Positions 22,792 through 32,767 of a stretch of 64,000 bases of DNA are shown here, piece by piece. How positions within the stretch are numbered: position 1 is the first letter of the stretch; each line of letters begins with the position of its first letter. The notes under the pieces are model-generated. The model had not been told where the DNA came from. It worked only from the letters and a program-made list of their open reading frames with translations, and did not search any database. The stretch is taken from NCBI RefSeq assembly GCF_001704415.2, contig NC_030820.1, forward strand, positions 37,492,036-37,556,035, read 5' to 3'. The DNA is from Capra hircus (lineage: Eukaryota; Chordata; Mammalia; Artiodactyla; Bovidae). Made by a program: the position numbers and the translations under genes.

Positions 22792-23398
22792 CAGTGCACC
22801 ACAAATGCTTGTTGAATGAGTGAGTGAAGGAATGAACACCAGAGGGTGAATTTAGTTAGGACTCTTTGCTGACAAAATACAATTTCAACTGAAACTAATT
22901 TTAAAAAGTGGAAAATATTGCCCGATGTAGTTAAAAAGTTGAGGGGCTCCTGCCTTTAGGCATGGCTAGATGCAGGCCTGCAAATGATTACTGGGGAATC
23001 TCTCTCCTTATCTCAGATCTGACTTGCCTATATGTCATCCTCCATCAAGGGAAGGTTCTTGAGAACAGGTGATGGCAGAGATGGTTACAGCAGTTCTGGT
23101 GTGACATTCTGCCAGCTGAGTAACCGTTGCAGAGAAAGGAAGCCTCTTTACCAGCAATTGAAAAAGAATTGGCTCCAGCTATGGAATGCACTCACCTATG
23201 AACCAGTCCCTGTGGCCAAAGTGATCACTAGTTTCATTGGCTGCTTTGTTTTGAGGACATAGGGATGGATCCTGAATTTATCCATAAATCTGCTTAATTT
23301 AGGAACTATTTATGTTCTCCATAATTTTCAAGCATTGCACAGCTTTTTGATACAGAGTGTAAGAGCTTTGGATTTGAGTTTTTAAATGAAGGTAGAGG
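22792..23398. other. Gene-free DNA
   Basis: No exon or named repeat recognised. Confidence 0.4.
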
Positions 23399-23520
23399 CA
23401 GTTCCCTGGTGGTCTAGGGATTAAGACTCTGCGTTTCCACTGCAGGGGGCACAGGTTCAATCCCTGGTTAGGGAACTAAGATCCTGCAGGCCATTCAGCC
23501 AAAAAAATAAAATAAACATA
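23399..23520 (+). mobile_element. CHR-1-type SINE (sense)
   Basis: 'gcagttccctggtggtctag', 'ggcacaggttcaatccctgg' (B-box region) and 'gggaactaagatcctgcagg', ending in an A-rich tail. A tRNA-derived CHR family copy. Confidence 0.85.
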
Positions 23521-23611
23521 GAAAGAGAGAATAGAGGCATTGAGTAAAAGAGGCAAACAAGATATGTATGAAGAGGGGAGGTTTTATTCCATGCTAGCTT
23601 CTCTAGTTGAT

Positions 23612-23819
23612 GTTTTGTTTAGTTGCTAAGTCATGTCTGACTCTTGTGCGACCCTATGGACTGTAGCCCACCAGGCTCTTCTGTTGATGGGATCTCCTAG
23701 GCAGAATACTAGAGAGGGTTGCCATTTCCTTCTCCAGGGGAAAGTCCCGATCCAGGGGTTGAATGCGCATCTCCTTCTTGGCACGCAGGTTCTTTACCGC
23801 TGAGCCACCAGGGAAGCCC
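23612..23819 (-). mobile_element. Bov-tA SINE (antisense)
   Basis: From 'gttgatgttttgtttagttg' to 'gccaccagggaagcccg'. The head is more diverged than the tail. Confidence 0.88.
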
Positions 23820-24064
23820 GTTCCGCCTTGTGTCCTCCCCAAGCAGTTGGAGATTCAGAATGAAGTCACTGGAAAGAACACCCTGTAATACAGGAGTCTT
23901 TGATGGGACAGGGTTTTGTTAAGGCATTTGCAGTGGTTTTCTCACATGACCGTCTAGCTCTTAATCAGACCCTACTGGAGCCTCCACTCCTGACCTCCCC
24001 CTCCACCCCTCCCCACTGCCCAGAAATACCACTGACTAGAACGGGATCCTCTTCCGGGGACCAG

Positions 24065-24165
24065 AGCCAGCCATGCTCTGCTGGGTGCGTGGTCTCGAGC
24101 TGGCTACATGCATTTTGGGGCCTCTGTGTTCTCATGAGTGAGATGAGGGGTTTAGGCTGGACAAG
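24065..24165 (-). repeat. MIR-like fragment (antisense)
   Basis: 'ggggcctctgtgttctcatg' and 'agtgagatgaggggtttagg' resemble antisense MIR. Diverged. Confidence 0.45.
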
Positions 24166-24397
24166 AGGGGGACCGGGGGGCAGCACCAGGGGACCAGGCC
24201 ACGGATCCGCATTTGGGGCGAGCGTTGGTGTTCTCGGCTCATTCCCAAGTCAACAGAATAATTCTGTCTTGATCTATTGTATATAAAAAAGATTCCAGGT
24301 ATAATTTCCTTTGAAGTAAAGATCCCCCCTTTTTCTAAATTTGAAAAGGGGGGCATTGGTCATTATTGAGATCTGCTTGCTCTGGAATTCTCTGACA
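24166..24397. other. Hairpin-like patch in unique DNA
   Basis: 'gatccccccttttt' at about 24322 and 'gaaaaggggggc' at about 24342 form a short inverted repeat around an AT-rich loop. No other function is evident. Confidence 0.4.
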
Positions 24398-24410
24398 TCA
24401 AAGCCATCAG

Positions 24411-24618
24411 TGAAAGTCACTCAGTCATGTCCAACTTTTTGTGATCCCATGGACTGTAGCCAGCCAGGCTCCTCTGTCCATGGAATTCTCCAGGCAAGAA
24501 TGCTGGAGTGGGTAGCCATCCTCTGTCTCCAGGGATTCCCTGTCCCGACCCAGGGATCAAACCCGGGTCTCCTGCATTGCAAGTGATTCTTTACCATCTG
24601 AGCCACTGCGGAAGCCCT
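24411..24618 (-). mobile_element. Bov-tA SINE (antisense) with near-perfect TSD
   Basis: Typical copy flanked by 13-bp duplications, 'tcaaagccatcag' at 24398-24410 and 'tcaaagctgtcag' at 24619-24631, with two mismatches. Confidence 0.92.
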
Positions 24619-24841
24619 TCAAAGCTGTCAGGGTCACAGTTAAATCTTCCTGTTGATGGCTAGTGAGGATATGATGTCTGGTGATCGGGGCGGGGTGTAG
24701 ACACTGCCGTCGTGTCATCGCTCTTAGGCCATCTAGCGACACAGATGATTCAGAGACCTTGGCAAAGCCTCTTAGCTGGAACCCCATCCTCCTAGAAAAC
24801 CTGCTTATAATTTTATGAGAAAGAAGCCAGTGACAAGGCAG

Positions 24842-24995
24842 CAGTGGTTCTCAAACTTTGAAGCATACTGTAATCACCTGTGGAGTTTTTAAAAATTCCA
24901 ATATTCAGGGTACACTTCATGCTAATTAACTCAAGTGCAGAAGGAGGCACCCAAACATCAGTAACGTGTCAATTTCCCAGCGTGATCTAATGTGC
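24842..24995 (+). mobile_element. MER5A-like hAT fragment
   Basis: Begins 'cagtggttctcaaactttga' and 'tgtaatcacctgtggagttt', the 5' terminal region of MER5-type elements. The 3' part is diverged and its end uncertain. Confidence 0.6.
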
Positions 24996-25039
24996 TGTTA
25001 AGTTTAAGAATAAATGCCATTGGTATAGCCAACATGGGA

Positions 25040-25400
25040 GACAGGATGATGGTTCTTCAAAATATTAGACATAAAATCACCATGGAATCCAAAACTCCCA
25101 CTTCTGGGGACATACCCAAAAGAACTAAAGCAGGGTCTTGAGATGCTTGTATACCTGTATTCATAGCAGCATTATACACAATAGCCAAAAGGCAGAAATG
25201 GGCACACCCCACTTGCACATGAAATAAAACTTGAACAGACTCCCCCCCAAAAAAAGGATTTCAGTTTTGGAAGATAAGAGACTTCTGGAGATCGGCCACA
25301 CAACAACATAAACGTATTTAACCCTACTGAACTGTACGCTTAAACACGGTTGAGATGGTAAATTTTATGCTTTGTGTATTCTGCCATGAGTAAACATCAA
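25040..25400 (+). mobile_element. L1MB-type 3' end (sense)
   Basis: 'ggttcttcaaaatattagac', 'cattatacacaatagccaaa', then 'ctactgaactgtacgcttaa' and 'gttgagatggtaaattttat'. Order and wording match an L1MB ORF2 end plus 3' UTR, with an internal deletion near the C/A-rich stretch at 25243-25256. Confidence 0.85.
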
Positions 25401-26061
25401 ATAACATGAAAAGAATAAGTGGCATCACGCCATGCCTCGCTGCTCAGTGTGATGTGTGGGCCCCGGTATCAACATCTTCCAGGAACCAGTTAGAGATACA
25501 GCCTCTCATGTCCACCCCAGACCTGAGGCATCCAAACCTGCAGTTCTCAACAAGACCCCCATGTGACTGGTGTGTACCTTAGTTAGTGTGACTATTAGTC
25601 CAGGATTTCGAATATGGAGCCAACAAGGTCATTCGTCTACCTGGGTCCCTCCCTCTCTACTTCCTGGAGAACCCAGTGTTTTCCAAGAGGCCACATGCTC
25701 AGGAGGCTGACCTCATCCCCCTCTTGGGATCCCACTCCCCTGGCCAGTGACTGGTTCAGGGCTGGCATGTGGTCTGGTTCTGGCCAACAACAGGAAGGGG
25801 AGTTTTGCTGCAGAGGTGCTACAGACATCCACGCAGACACGGCCCCTCCTTCCTTTGGATTCTCCCACGTCAGGAAGGGTCCCAAGCAAGTTCTGTAGGC
25901 ATACTGGGACCTCGGGGGCAAGCTAGCCTCGTTCTTGAGAAACAGAGCCTGGGTCCACCTCACTGTGGGTTTCTTGGTTATGAGATTAGAAATGTACTTA
26001 TTGTATGGTCGAGTCAGGGTTCTCTGCTCCTTGTAGCCCAGCCTCGGACTACAAGATGGCA
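25401..26061. other. Gene-free; possible old repeat at 25600-25900
   Basis: 25600-25900 ('ccagtgactggttcagggct', 'tctggttctggccaacaaca') resembles an old interspersed repeat I cannot name. No exon. Confidence 0.35.
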
Positions 26062-26244
26062 TCAGACAAGATGGCAGCCCCCGGTTTTGGATGTTGGTGG
26101 ATCTCCCGTGTCCACTGCCTGGTTAACGTCCTAGAGAGCTTGGGGTCAATGCCGCCGTCAAGGAGAGCCACTGCTGTAGCACTCTGCTTCTGTGGGCGCA
26201 AGCTCAGAGACTGGCCCGAGGGACAGGCCATCTGAGGTCACGAG
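26062..26244 (+). repeat. Arm A of a 94% identical inverted repeat
   Basis: The 183 bp here and the reverse complement of 27451-27631 differ by about ten substitutions and one 2-bp gap. Blocks of perfect identity include 'ccactgcctggttaacgtcc' and 'gagagccactgctgtagcac'. Sequence outside the arms does not match. It may be one segment of an unnamed repeat (possibly an LTR) present twice in opposite orientation, or a local inverted duplication. The open frame across it has no recognised domain. Confidence 0.85.
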
Positions 26245-26268
26245 GGTCACCCTTGAGGTCACCCCAGG

Positions 26269-26458
26269 GTTCCTCAGCCTTGGCGCTGTGGACGTTTGGG
26301 GCTGGATGATCCTTTGTTGTGGACAGGCTCTGCAAGCATTACAGGGTGTGTGGCAGCAACCTTGACCTCTACCGTCATACTCCAGTGGCGCTTCCCCCTC
26401 AGCTGTGACAGTGTCTCCAGACACGTTGCCAAGTGTTCACCCCCAGTTGAGAACACCT
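26269..26458 (+). mobile_element. MER20 hAT element
   Basis: 'ctcagccttggcgctgtgga', 'gatcctttgttgtggacagg', 'cagcaaccttgacctctacc', 'gtgtctccagacacgttgcc' and 'cagttgagaacacctg' follow MER20 in order over nearly full length. MER20 is an ancient non-autonomous transposon of placental mammals. Confidence 0.85.
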
Positions 26459-27450
26459 GTCGCAGACAAAGGCTCCCTAACAAATGCAAGGACGTTTTCT
26501 CAGTGAGCCTGGGGAGGGTAAAAACCGCCGCCTATGCACTGGTGTCTTGAGGACCAAAGTGGAGTCAGGTGTGTGAGAAAGGCAAACACACAGGTGCTGC
26601 TCTTCAGTGGCTCTTTCGTGCCACTGGGGCTCTGATAACAATGTTGTACTTTCCATGTATTCTTTAAATAGGCAGAGATGTTTAACTTAACAGATGGCCA
26701 GTGCAGACAGTGAGTGGAATTTTCCCTGGGCAAAGTGGCTGACCCGGCCTGCACTCTTGGGCTCCTCCTCCCGCTCAGAAATTCTGTGTCTCTCTGCCCT
26801 CAAATGAGAAGGACAGCGACCCTCGTGGAGCAAAGCAGCAGGTTCTGGTGGGCCCGCTTCACCCTGTATGGAGACTGGACCCCTGGAGATCTGATGGGGT
26901 ACTCAGGACACTGGCTACCTCTGCATCCTCACTGAGACCCCAGGAGGCTCACATTCAGGGGAAGGAGGCCCATCGGAAAATGCGGAGAGATGAAAATGCA
27001 GTTTTGTTAGGAGAGGGCCTTTCTACCTGTGACCTGAGCATGTCTTGTTGGGTTGGGAAAGGGGATGTAACCGACTAAAGTTAGAACATGAGGGACAAGT
27101 CAGGTGACTCAGTATGAGAAAGGATGGGGGGCCCAGAAGAACATTGCCCCCAGGTTCCCAAGTCTCTCCTGAGAAATCTTGTCTGAAGGAGGTCATGCTT
27201 GATAAATGGGGCATTTGCCTTCCTGTGAAGATGCCCCCTGGGATGCAGTGGGGTGAGGAGGAAATCTGGGGTGCCTCCCCACCTCAGAGATGTGGTCAGA
27301 TGCTCCAAGTCTGAGGAGCAGGATAGCAGGCAAGGCACAGAGCGAGGATACAGACCTTTGTCAAGCCCTCCACCTCAACCACCAGCCATAGCTTTGTATA
27401 GAAGAAACCCAGCTAACAAAGGGAGCTGAGATGCCAAAGGAAGTGGCCAA
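26459..27450. other. Spacer of the inverted repeat, gene-free
   Basis: With MER20 this makes up the 1,206-bp interval between the inverted arms. No exon or named repeat recognised. Confidence 0.4.
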
Positions 27451-27631
27451 CTCGTGACCTCAGATGGCCTGTCCCTCGGGCCAGTCTCTGAGCTCGCACC
27501 CCCAGAAGCAGAGTGCTACAGCAGTGGCTCTCCTTGGGCGGCATTGACCCCAAGCCCACTAGGACGTTAACCAGGCAGTGGACACGGGAGGTCCACCAAC
27601 ATCCAGAACTGGGGGCTGCCTTCTTGTCTAA
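27451..27631 (-). repeat. Arm B of a 94% identical inverted repeat
   Basis: Reverse complement partner of 26062-26244, from 'ctcgtgacctcagatggcct' to 'ggggctgccttcttgtctaa'. The shared boundary on the inner side is 'gaggtcacgag'. See arm A for interpretation. Confidence 0.85.
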
Positions 27632-28606
27632 TGGAAGACCTGCCTTTACTGTCAGGGCAAGCAACCTCCAGTATCATAGTTGCTATTGACCAGTGGCAAT
27701 GGAGTGTGTTTCCCGTCTTCTCCTTCTCAAAAGGGAGAATTCTCCCCCAGAAATCTTTGGTGCAGATAGCCTGGTTTTTCCCAACATTGCTGACTATGTT
27801 GATGACTGTGAACCTCAGAACTTGGTTCGTAGGTGACCATCCTGTGAGTAAATACTTCCAGACATGATGGGGAGTCTGATGCATCTCCCAGAAAATATGA
27901 ACTCAAATCTGAATGCAGTAATTGAATGAATCAGGGGGTTTCACCCTTTGGGGGAGGGGGTAAGTCTATTTAAATACCCAAGTATGGGTATTTCTGATGC
28001 TTATGTAAGGGAAAGTGAGGGTACCAACATTAGTTTGTCAAAGAGGTGGATCATATGGGACATTATGGTTACAGCCTTCACACCACCTGCCCCTCTATCC
28101 ATAATAATCCTGATTTTGTGCAGCTCCTACAGCTTAGGGAAAGCTGACTCCACCTCCAGGTCTAGGACGGGGAGTCCAGCTGGATGAAGCCTGCTCAGAA
28201 CCCCTAAGAAACACATCCCTTCTCTTTTGAAACTTCTTTTGGAGCAGAGATGTTGGTGGGGATGGTGAAAATCTGAGTGCTGGAGCAGCCATTTCACCAC
28301 CATGGGGGGAACCAACCCCAACTGAAACCAGGTTGAAAAACTCAGAGAAATGAATCCACAATCCTGATTGTATCAGACCCAATCTCACTCTTGGGCTTCT
28401 GCCTTATATAATGTCTCTTTTAATATTTGAGCCAGTTAGAGTTTTCTGTTCCTTGCAACCAAACAACCAGCTATTATAGAGTGTGATAAAGGCTAAAATA
28501 AAAATATGAAAAAAATGTTGGAGAACATAGATTAATTAGCTCAGAGAAGCAAGCTGTTTCTTCAAGCATTTAGGGTGGGAAGGTTGGAAAGGAACCCAGC
28601 AGAGTT
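27632..28606. other. Gene-free DNA upstream of BANF2
   Basis: No exon, RNA gene or confident repeat. A non-coding first exon of BANF2 could lie here or further upstream, but nothing marks it by eye. Confidence 0.35.
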
Positions 28607-28614
28607 CTTAGCAT

Positions 28615-28809
28615 CAGGGGTCCCCGACCTCCGGGATCTAATGCCTGATGATCTGAGGTGGAGCTGATGTAATAATAATAGAAATAAAGTGCACAATAAA
28701 TGTAATGCCCTTGAATCATCCCCAAAACATCCCCTTTCCTCCCCCAGTCTGTGAAAAAATTGTCTTCCGTGAAACTGGTCCCTAGTGCCAAACAGGCTGG
28801 GGACCCCTG
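28615..28809 (+). mobile_element. MER1-type hAT transposon with intact ends and TSD
   Basis: The ends 'caggggtccccgacct' and 'aggctggggacccctg' form imperfect terminal inverted repeats, flanked by perfect 8-bp duplications 'cttagcat' at 28607-28614 and 28810-28817. The interior has 'atctaatgcctgatgatctg' and 'gaaaaaattgtcttccgtga', typical of MER1. At 195 bp it is internally deleted and carries a short (TAA)n expansion. No transposase. Confidence 0.92.
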
Positions 28810-28817
28810 CTTAGCAT

Positions 28818-29066
28818 CCAGCCCACCCTTTTCATGGGGAGTTACTGGGCTCATCTGAGGCCACTGTTACCCCTCTCTTAGTCCACGCAGGTAGGGATGG
28901 GTATGGAAAGGCTTGTGAGCAGGGCATTGCCCTTGGCATCTAAAAATTTCCAGTAAACGCTGGATGGTGGGAGGCCGCCCACTATCACTAGCCCAAGCCC
29001 CCCGCCCTCGGAAGTCTGAGGGTGTTCTCCAGCCTCCTAACACCCCTGCCCCCACTGCTGTTATAG
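28818..29066. other. Intron end upstream of BANF2 coding exon 1
   Basis: No named repeat. A pyrimidine-rich tract from about 29038 leads to the AG acceptor at 29065-29066, so this belongs to an intron following an unseen 5' non-coding exon. Confidence 0.6.
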
Positions 29067-29069
29067 GAC

Positions 29070-29195
29070 ATGGACCACATGTCTCCCAGGCTGAGAGCTT
29101 TCCTCTCTGAACCCATCGGAGAAAAGGATGTTGCCTGGGTGGACGGGATCAGCCATGAGCTGGCAATCAACTTGGTTACCAAAGGTTTCAACAAG
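29070..29195 (+). CDS. BANF2: BANF2 coding exon 1 (codons 1-42)
   Basis: This exon encodes the N-terminal half of BAF-like protein (BAF-L), a small nuclear/cytoplasmic paralogue of barrier-to-autointegration factor known to be enriched in testis and to pair with BAF. Visible hallmarks are residues 11-19 (FLSEPIGEK, matching the FVAEPMGEK block of BAF), the helix-hairpin-helix at about 21-37, and the GFNK end. The ATG has G at -3 and +4 and directly follows the acceptor; upstream sequence is intronic, which fixes the start. The splice donor is AAG|gtaat at 29195/29196. The hairpin glycine pair of BAF (GIG) is GIS here, at residues 26-28. Translation past the donor runs into intron, so only 126 nt are coding. 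Confidence 0.95.
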
Positions 29196-30061
29196 GTAAT
29201 CCCTCTTCCTGTTACTCCACCTTCTCCTCCTAACCCACCTCCCCTAATCCTGCCAGGTGGCAGTGGCTGCCACGTGTCCCTGCCAGCGGCCATCAGAGAG
29301 CAGAGCTGCCACTTGGCCGAGTGCCACAGGCTTCAGTGTCACTGACCCGCGTGCTTGGGCAGCCACCAGGGTCTGCAGAAGATGCATAAACTGAATCACT
29401 GTGTCTCGGAGCAGCTGGGCTGTGCGAGGTTCACGTGGTGCTCACACACCCAGGGGCGGACAGAGGTGAGCCGGCCACAGAGTCTGGAGCCGAGATGTCA
29501 GGATGGGTGACCTGGGTGATCTCCCCGCCCGCCTTGAAGAAATTCGGATTGGGGAGGCAGATCCCTCACCTCCTATTAGGCCTTGGCAGGTGGAGTAATA
29601 GCAGCCTGGCATCTACACCCGAGTAAGAGGAAGTGAGTTGTTGTAAGATGTCACTAGCTGTCCAGGCATGGCCTCGAGGGTGGCTGATGGAATCAGAAAG
29701 GTCTATGTGTGAATAATTGTTTTTATGATGCTGTTACAAGGCTTTGTGTACCTTAGGAAGGACTGGGAGCTTTTCCCGGAGAAAGTGGGCAGGCGGGAAT
29801 CCACAGGGTCTCGGTCGACAGAGGCCCCACCAGCAGGGCCACGGCTGGTCATTCCCTTTAGCTCTGAAAGCCAGTCCACGGCTCAGGCAGGAAGGGGCTG
29901 CAGAGACACCCAGGGACACCGGTGCCACTGCGTGTGTGACTAACAGTCTGGTTTGCACTGGCCCAGTGCATGGCTGTGTCCAGGGACGGTGGGATGGCTG
30001 GTTCTGTAGTTTTCTGATTGACACGCGGCCCTGAGCCATTCGTTAAACACTCTGAACATCA

Positions 30062-30360
30062 TCCTGCTGCTGCTGCTGCTGCTGCTAAGTCGCTTCAGTT
30101 GTGTCCAACTCTGTGCGACCCCATAGACGGCAGCCCACCAGGCTCCCCCGTCCCTGGGATTCTCCAGGCAAGAACGCTGGAGTGGGGTGCCATTGCCTTC
30201 TCCAATGCGTGAAAGTGAAAAGTGAAAGTGAAAAGTGAAAGTGAAGTCGCTCAGTCGTGTCCAACTTTTAGAGACCCCATGGACTGCAGCCTACAAGACT
30301 CCTCCATCCATGGGATTTTCCAGGCGAGAGTACTGGATTGGGGTGCCATTGTCTTCTCTG
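30062..30360 (-). mobile_element. Bov-A2 SINE (antisense) with TSD and (CTG)n
   Basis: Two antisense Bov-A monomers joined by a GTGAAAGTGAAA-type linker, headed by a CTG run at 30064-30086 (the AGC tail read in reverse). Flanked by 'gaacatca' at 30054-30061 and 30361-30368. Confidence 0.95.
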
Positions 30361-30544
30361 GAACATCACCCTAGTCTGCCACAATTTAATGTCTGGTAGA
30401 TGGGATTGTCAGGAAGGTGGAGAGAGGTGAATTTGCTTCTTTCCTTCCAGATAAAGGTGGGAAGGGCATTTGGGAGCAGGAATAAAAGCAGGCAAGTCTG
30501 ACTAGGGGAGACATTTGAAATTCTGTTATTTTTTAGAAGAAATT

Positions 30545-31040
30545 ATTATCCCTTTGACTTTTCTATTGTGGTGTCTCACATCCACACTGATGTGATGGTT
30601 CAGCTCAGTGAGTTTTCACAATAACACACATGCACAGCCCCACCACCCTCATCCAGTGATCAGGCTCCTCCGCAATTCCAGACAGTTCCCCCGTGTGTCT
30701 TCCAGGTCAACGCCACCTCCCCACTCCCACAAATAACTGCTATTCCGGCTTCTACCACCATTGGTCTAATGTCTCTGTAATTGTGAGGTTTTGTTCTTGT
30801 TCAGCCAGACTCGGTTCAAAAAATATTTAAATTTACATGTGGTAAATTTCACCCTTTTTAGTACCCAGTTCTGCCATTTTTGACAAATGCTAGCAGTTGT
30901 ATAGCCACAACCACAATCAAGATCTGAAGCAATCCCATCGCATTAAAATATTTCCCCTTACCTCTCACATTTCTCACCCTCAGGCCCTGGCAACTACAGA
31001 TTTGTTCTCTGTCCCTATTGTTTTGCCTTTTCCAACTTGT
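30545..31040 (-). mobile_element. Two adjacent old L1 3' pieces (antisense)
   Basis: 30545-30800 has 'ctcagtgagttttcacaata' and 'ataactgctattccggcttc'. From about 30815, 'aatttacatgtggtaaattt' begins a second copy of the same L1 3' region, followed by 'caaccacaatcaagatctga'. The restart suggests two insertions or a tandem arrangement. Confidence 0.75.
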
Positions 31041-31309
31041 TTCAATTGAGATAGATAGGATGACAGGCATATTAAAGACAAAGGAATGAATGAATAATGG
31101 GAAATTTCCAGGTATCTGAGAGCTTGAAACACAGAGTTAGGGCTACAGGGAAGACGGAACTGGCTAGGTCTCTGGAGACCTGCTCCTCTGTGTCCCCCAC
31201 CTCCTGGCTTGCTGTGACCGGCTCTCCACATCTACTTATTGCAAGGGCCACTGATTCCAGGCACTAACGCCAGGGGTTTCACCTTCTGCCTTAGTTTTGA
31301 GCTCCTCAT

Positions 31310-31420
31310 CCAGCCATGAATGAGATGAGAGGTTGCCATCTTCACTTTACAAAGGAAGAGACAGAGGCCCTGGAGCCTGAGTGCCTTGATCAAGGTCCTG
31401 AGTGAGGACAGAACGGCCAT
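31310..31420 (+). repeat. MIR SINE fragment
   Basis: 'cttcactttacaaaggaaga', 'gacagaggccctggagcctg' and 'tgatcaaggtcctgagtgag' follow the sense MIR core. Confidence 0.7.
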
Positions 31421-31694
31421 GGGTTATTTCATCAAAAATCACACAAGAAGACTGCTGCCAGGAAGTTATCTCAACAGGGAGGGGGCTTATGCTGAGATCC
31501 TGTATCACCTCCTTGAGCCTGGCTGAGCCTCTAAGAGGATCCAGGAGGTGACCCCAATGTAGTATCTATAAGATGAGCAGGTGCTTCAGGGGGGAGGCCA
31601 AGTCTGTGGGTGGGGCCACAGGTCTGTAGAGGGGAGGGGACTGTGGGCAGCCAGCTCAGATGCAGCAGCAGAAAGTCAGACTCCTGCAGTGCTT

Positions 31695-32230
31695 TCCACA
31701 GGCTATATCTTTTTAGAGCAGTTTTAGGTTCACAGCAAAATAGAGCAGAAAGTTCAGAGTGTGGAAATACCCCTGTGTGCATCCAGCCTCCCCCATCATC
31801 AGCATCCCCTTCGGAGTGGTAGCTTTGCTACAGGAGAACCTACATGGACATGAATCCTCCTAGGTACACAGTTCACATCAGGGCTCGCTCTGTGTCATGC
31901 ATTCTATGGGTTTGGACACATGTGTGATGACCTGTATCCACCGTGAAATGAAAGAGTTGCTCAGTCATGTCAGACTCTGTGAGCCTAGGGACTGTAGCCT
32001 GCCAGGCTCCTCTGTCCATGGAATTCTCCAGACAGGAATACTGAAGAGTGTTGCCAGTCCCTTGTCCAGGGGATCTTCCGGACCCAGGAGTCGAACCCAA
32101 GTCACCTGCATTGCCGGTGGATTCTTTACCATCTGAGCCATCAGGAAAGGCCAGTATCCACCATGGTGATGTCCTACAGAGTTATTCTTCTACCCCATAA
32201 TCCTCTGAGCTCCTGGTTTTCTGTGTCCTG
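31695..32230 (-). mobile_element. Old L1 3' fragment (antisense), split by Bov-tA
   Basis: 'tttttagagcagttttaggt', 'cagcctcccccatcatcagc' and 'catgcattctatgggtttgg' match antisense L1M. After the SINE it continues with 'cctacagagttattcttcta' and 'taatcctctgagctcctggt'. Confidence 0.85.
31943..32153 (-). mobile_element. Bov-tA SINE (antisense) with TSD
   Basis: Flanked by 'gtatccacc' at 31934-31942 and 32154-32162, within a collinear L1. Contains 'gactctgtgagcctagggac', a small deletion relative to the usual tail. Confidence 0.93.
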
Positions 32231-32378
32231 CCCACAGGAGGTCTGAGCATGGCAGCCCCTCCCCCAAGCTGGGGATCCCCGGGGTTCCTTGGCTGTGAAC
32301 AGGAACCCTCTCAATTTCCACCTCTGCTCATGGCAGCTTCCTCAGCCACGTCCCATGTGAGAGCTGGGCCATAAAGGA

Positions 32379-32767
32379 GGCTGAGCACCAAAGAATGGAT
32401 GCTTTCAAACTGGTGTTGGAGAAGACTCTTAAGTCCCTTGGCCTGCAAGGAGATCAAACCAGTCAATCCTAAAAGAAATCAACCCTGAATATTCGCTGGA
32501 AAGACTGATGCTGAAGCAGAAGATGCAATACTTTGGCCACTTGATGCAAAGAGTCGAATTATTAGAAAAGACCCTGATGATGGGTAGGATTGAAGGCAGG
32601 AGGAGGAGGGGGAGACAGAAGATGAAATGGTTAGATAACATCACTGACTCAATGGACATGAATTTGTGCTAACTCTGGGAGATGGTGAAGGACAGGGGAG
32701 CCTGGAGTGCTGCAGTCTGTGCGGCCGCAAAGAGTTGGACATAACAGCGACTGAACAGCAACAGCAT
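32379..32767 (+). mobile_element. BovB 3' fragment (sense)
   Basis: From 'aggctgagcaccaaagaatg' through 'tactttggccacttgatgca' to 'cagcgactgaacagcaacag'. About 390 bp of RT C-terminal region plus 3' UTR, with several frame-breaking changes. Confidence 0.9.

Noticed and set aside
23399..23470. tRNA-like B-box sequences ('ggttcaatccctgg')
   Set aside because: They belong to the tRNA-derived heads of CHR and Bov-tA SINEs. No cloverleaf with acceptor stem was found.
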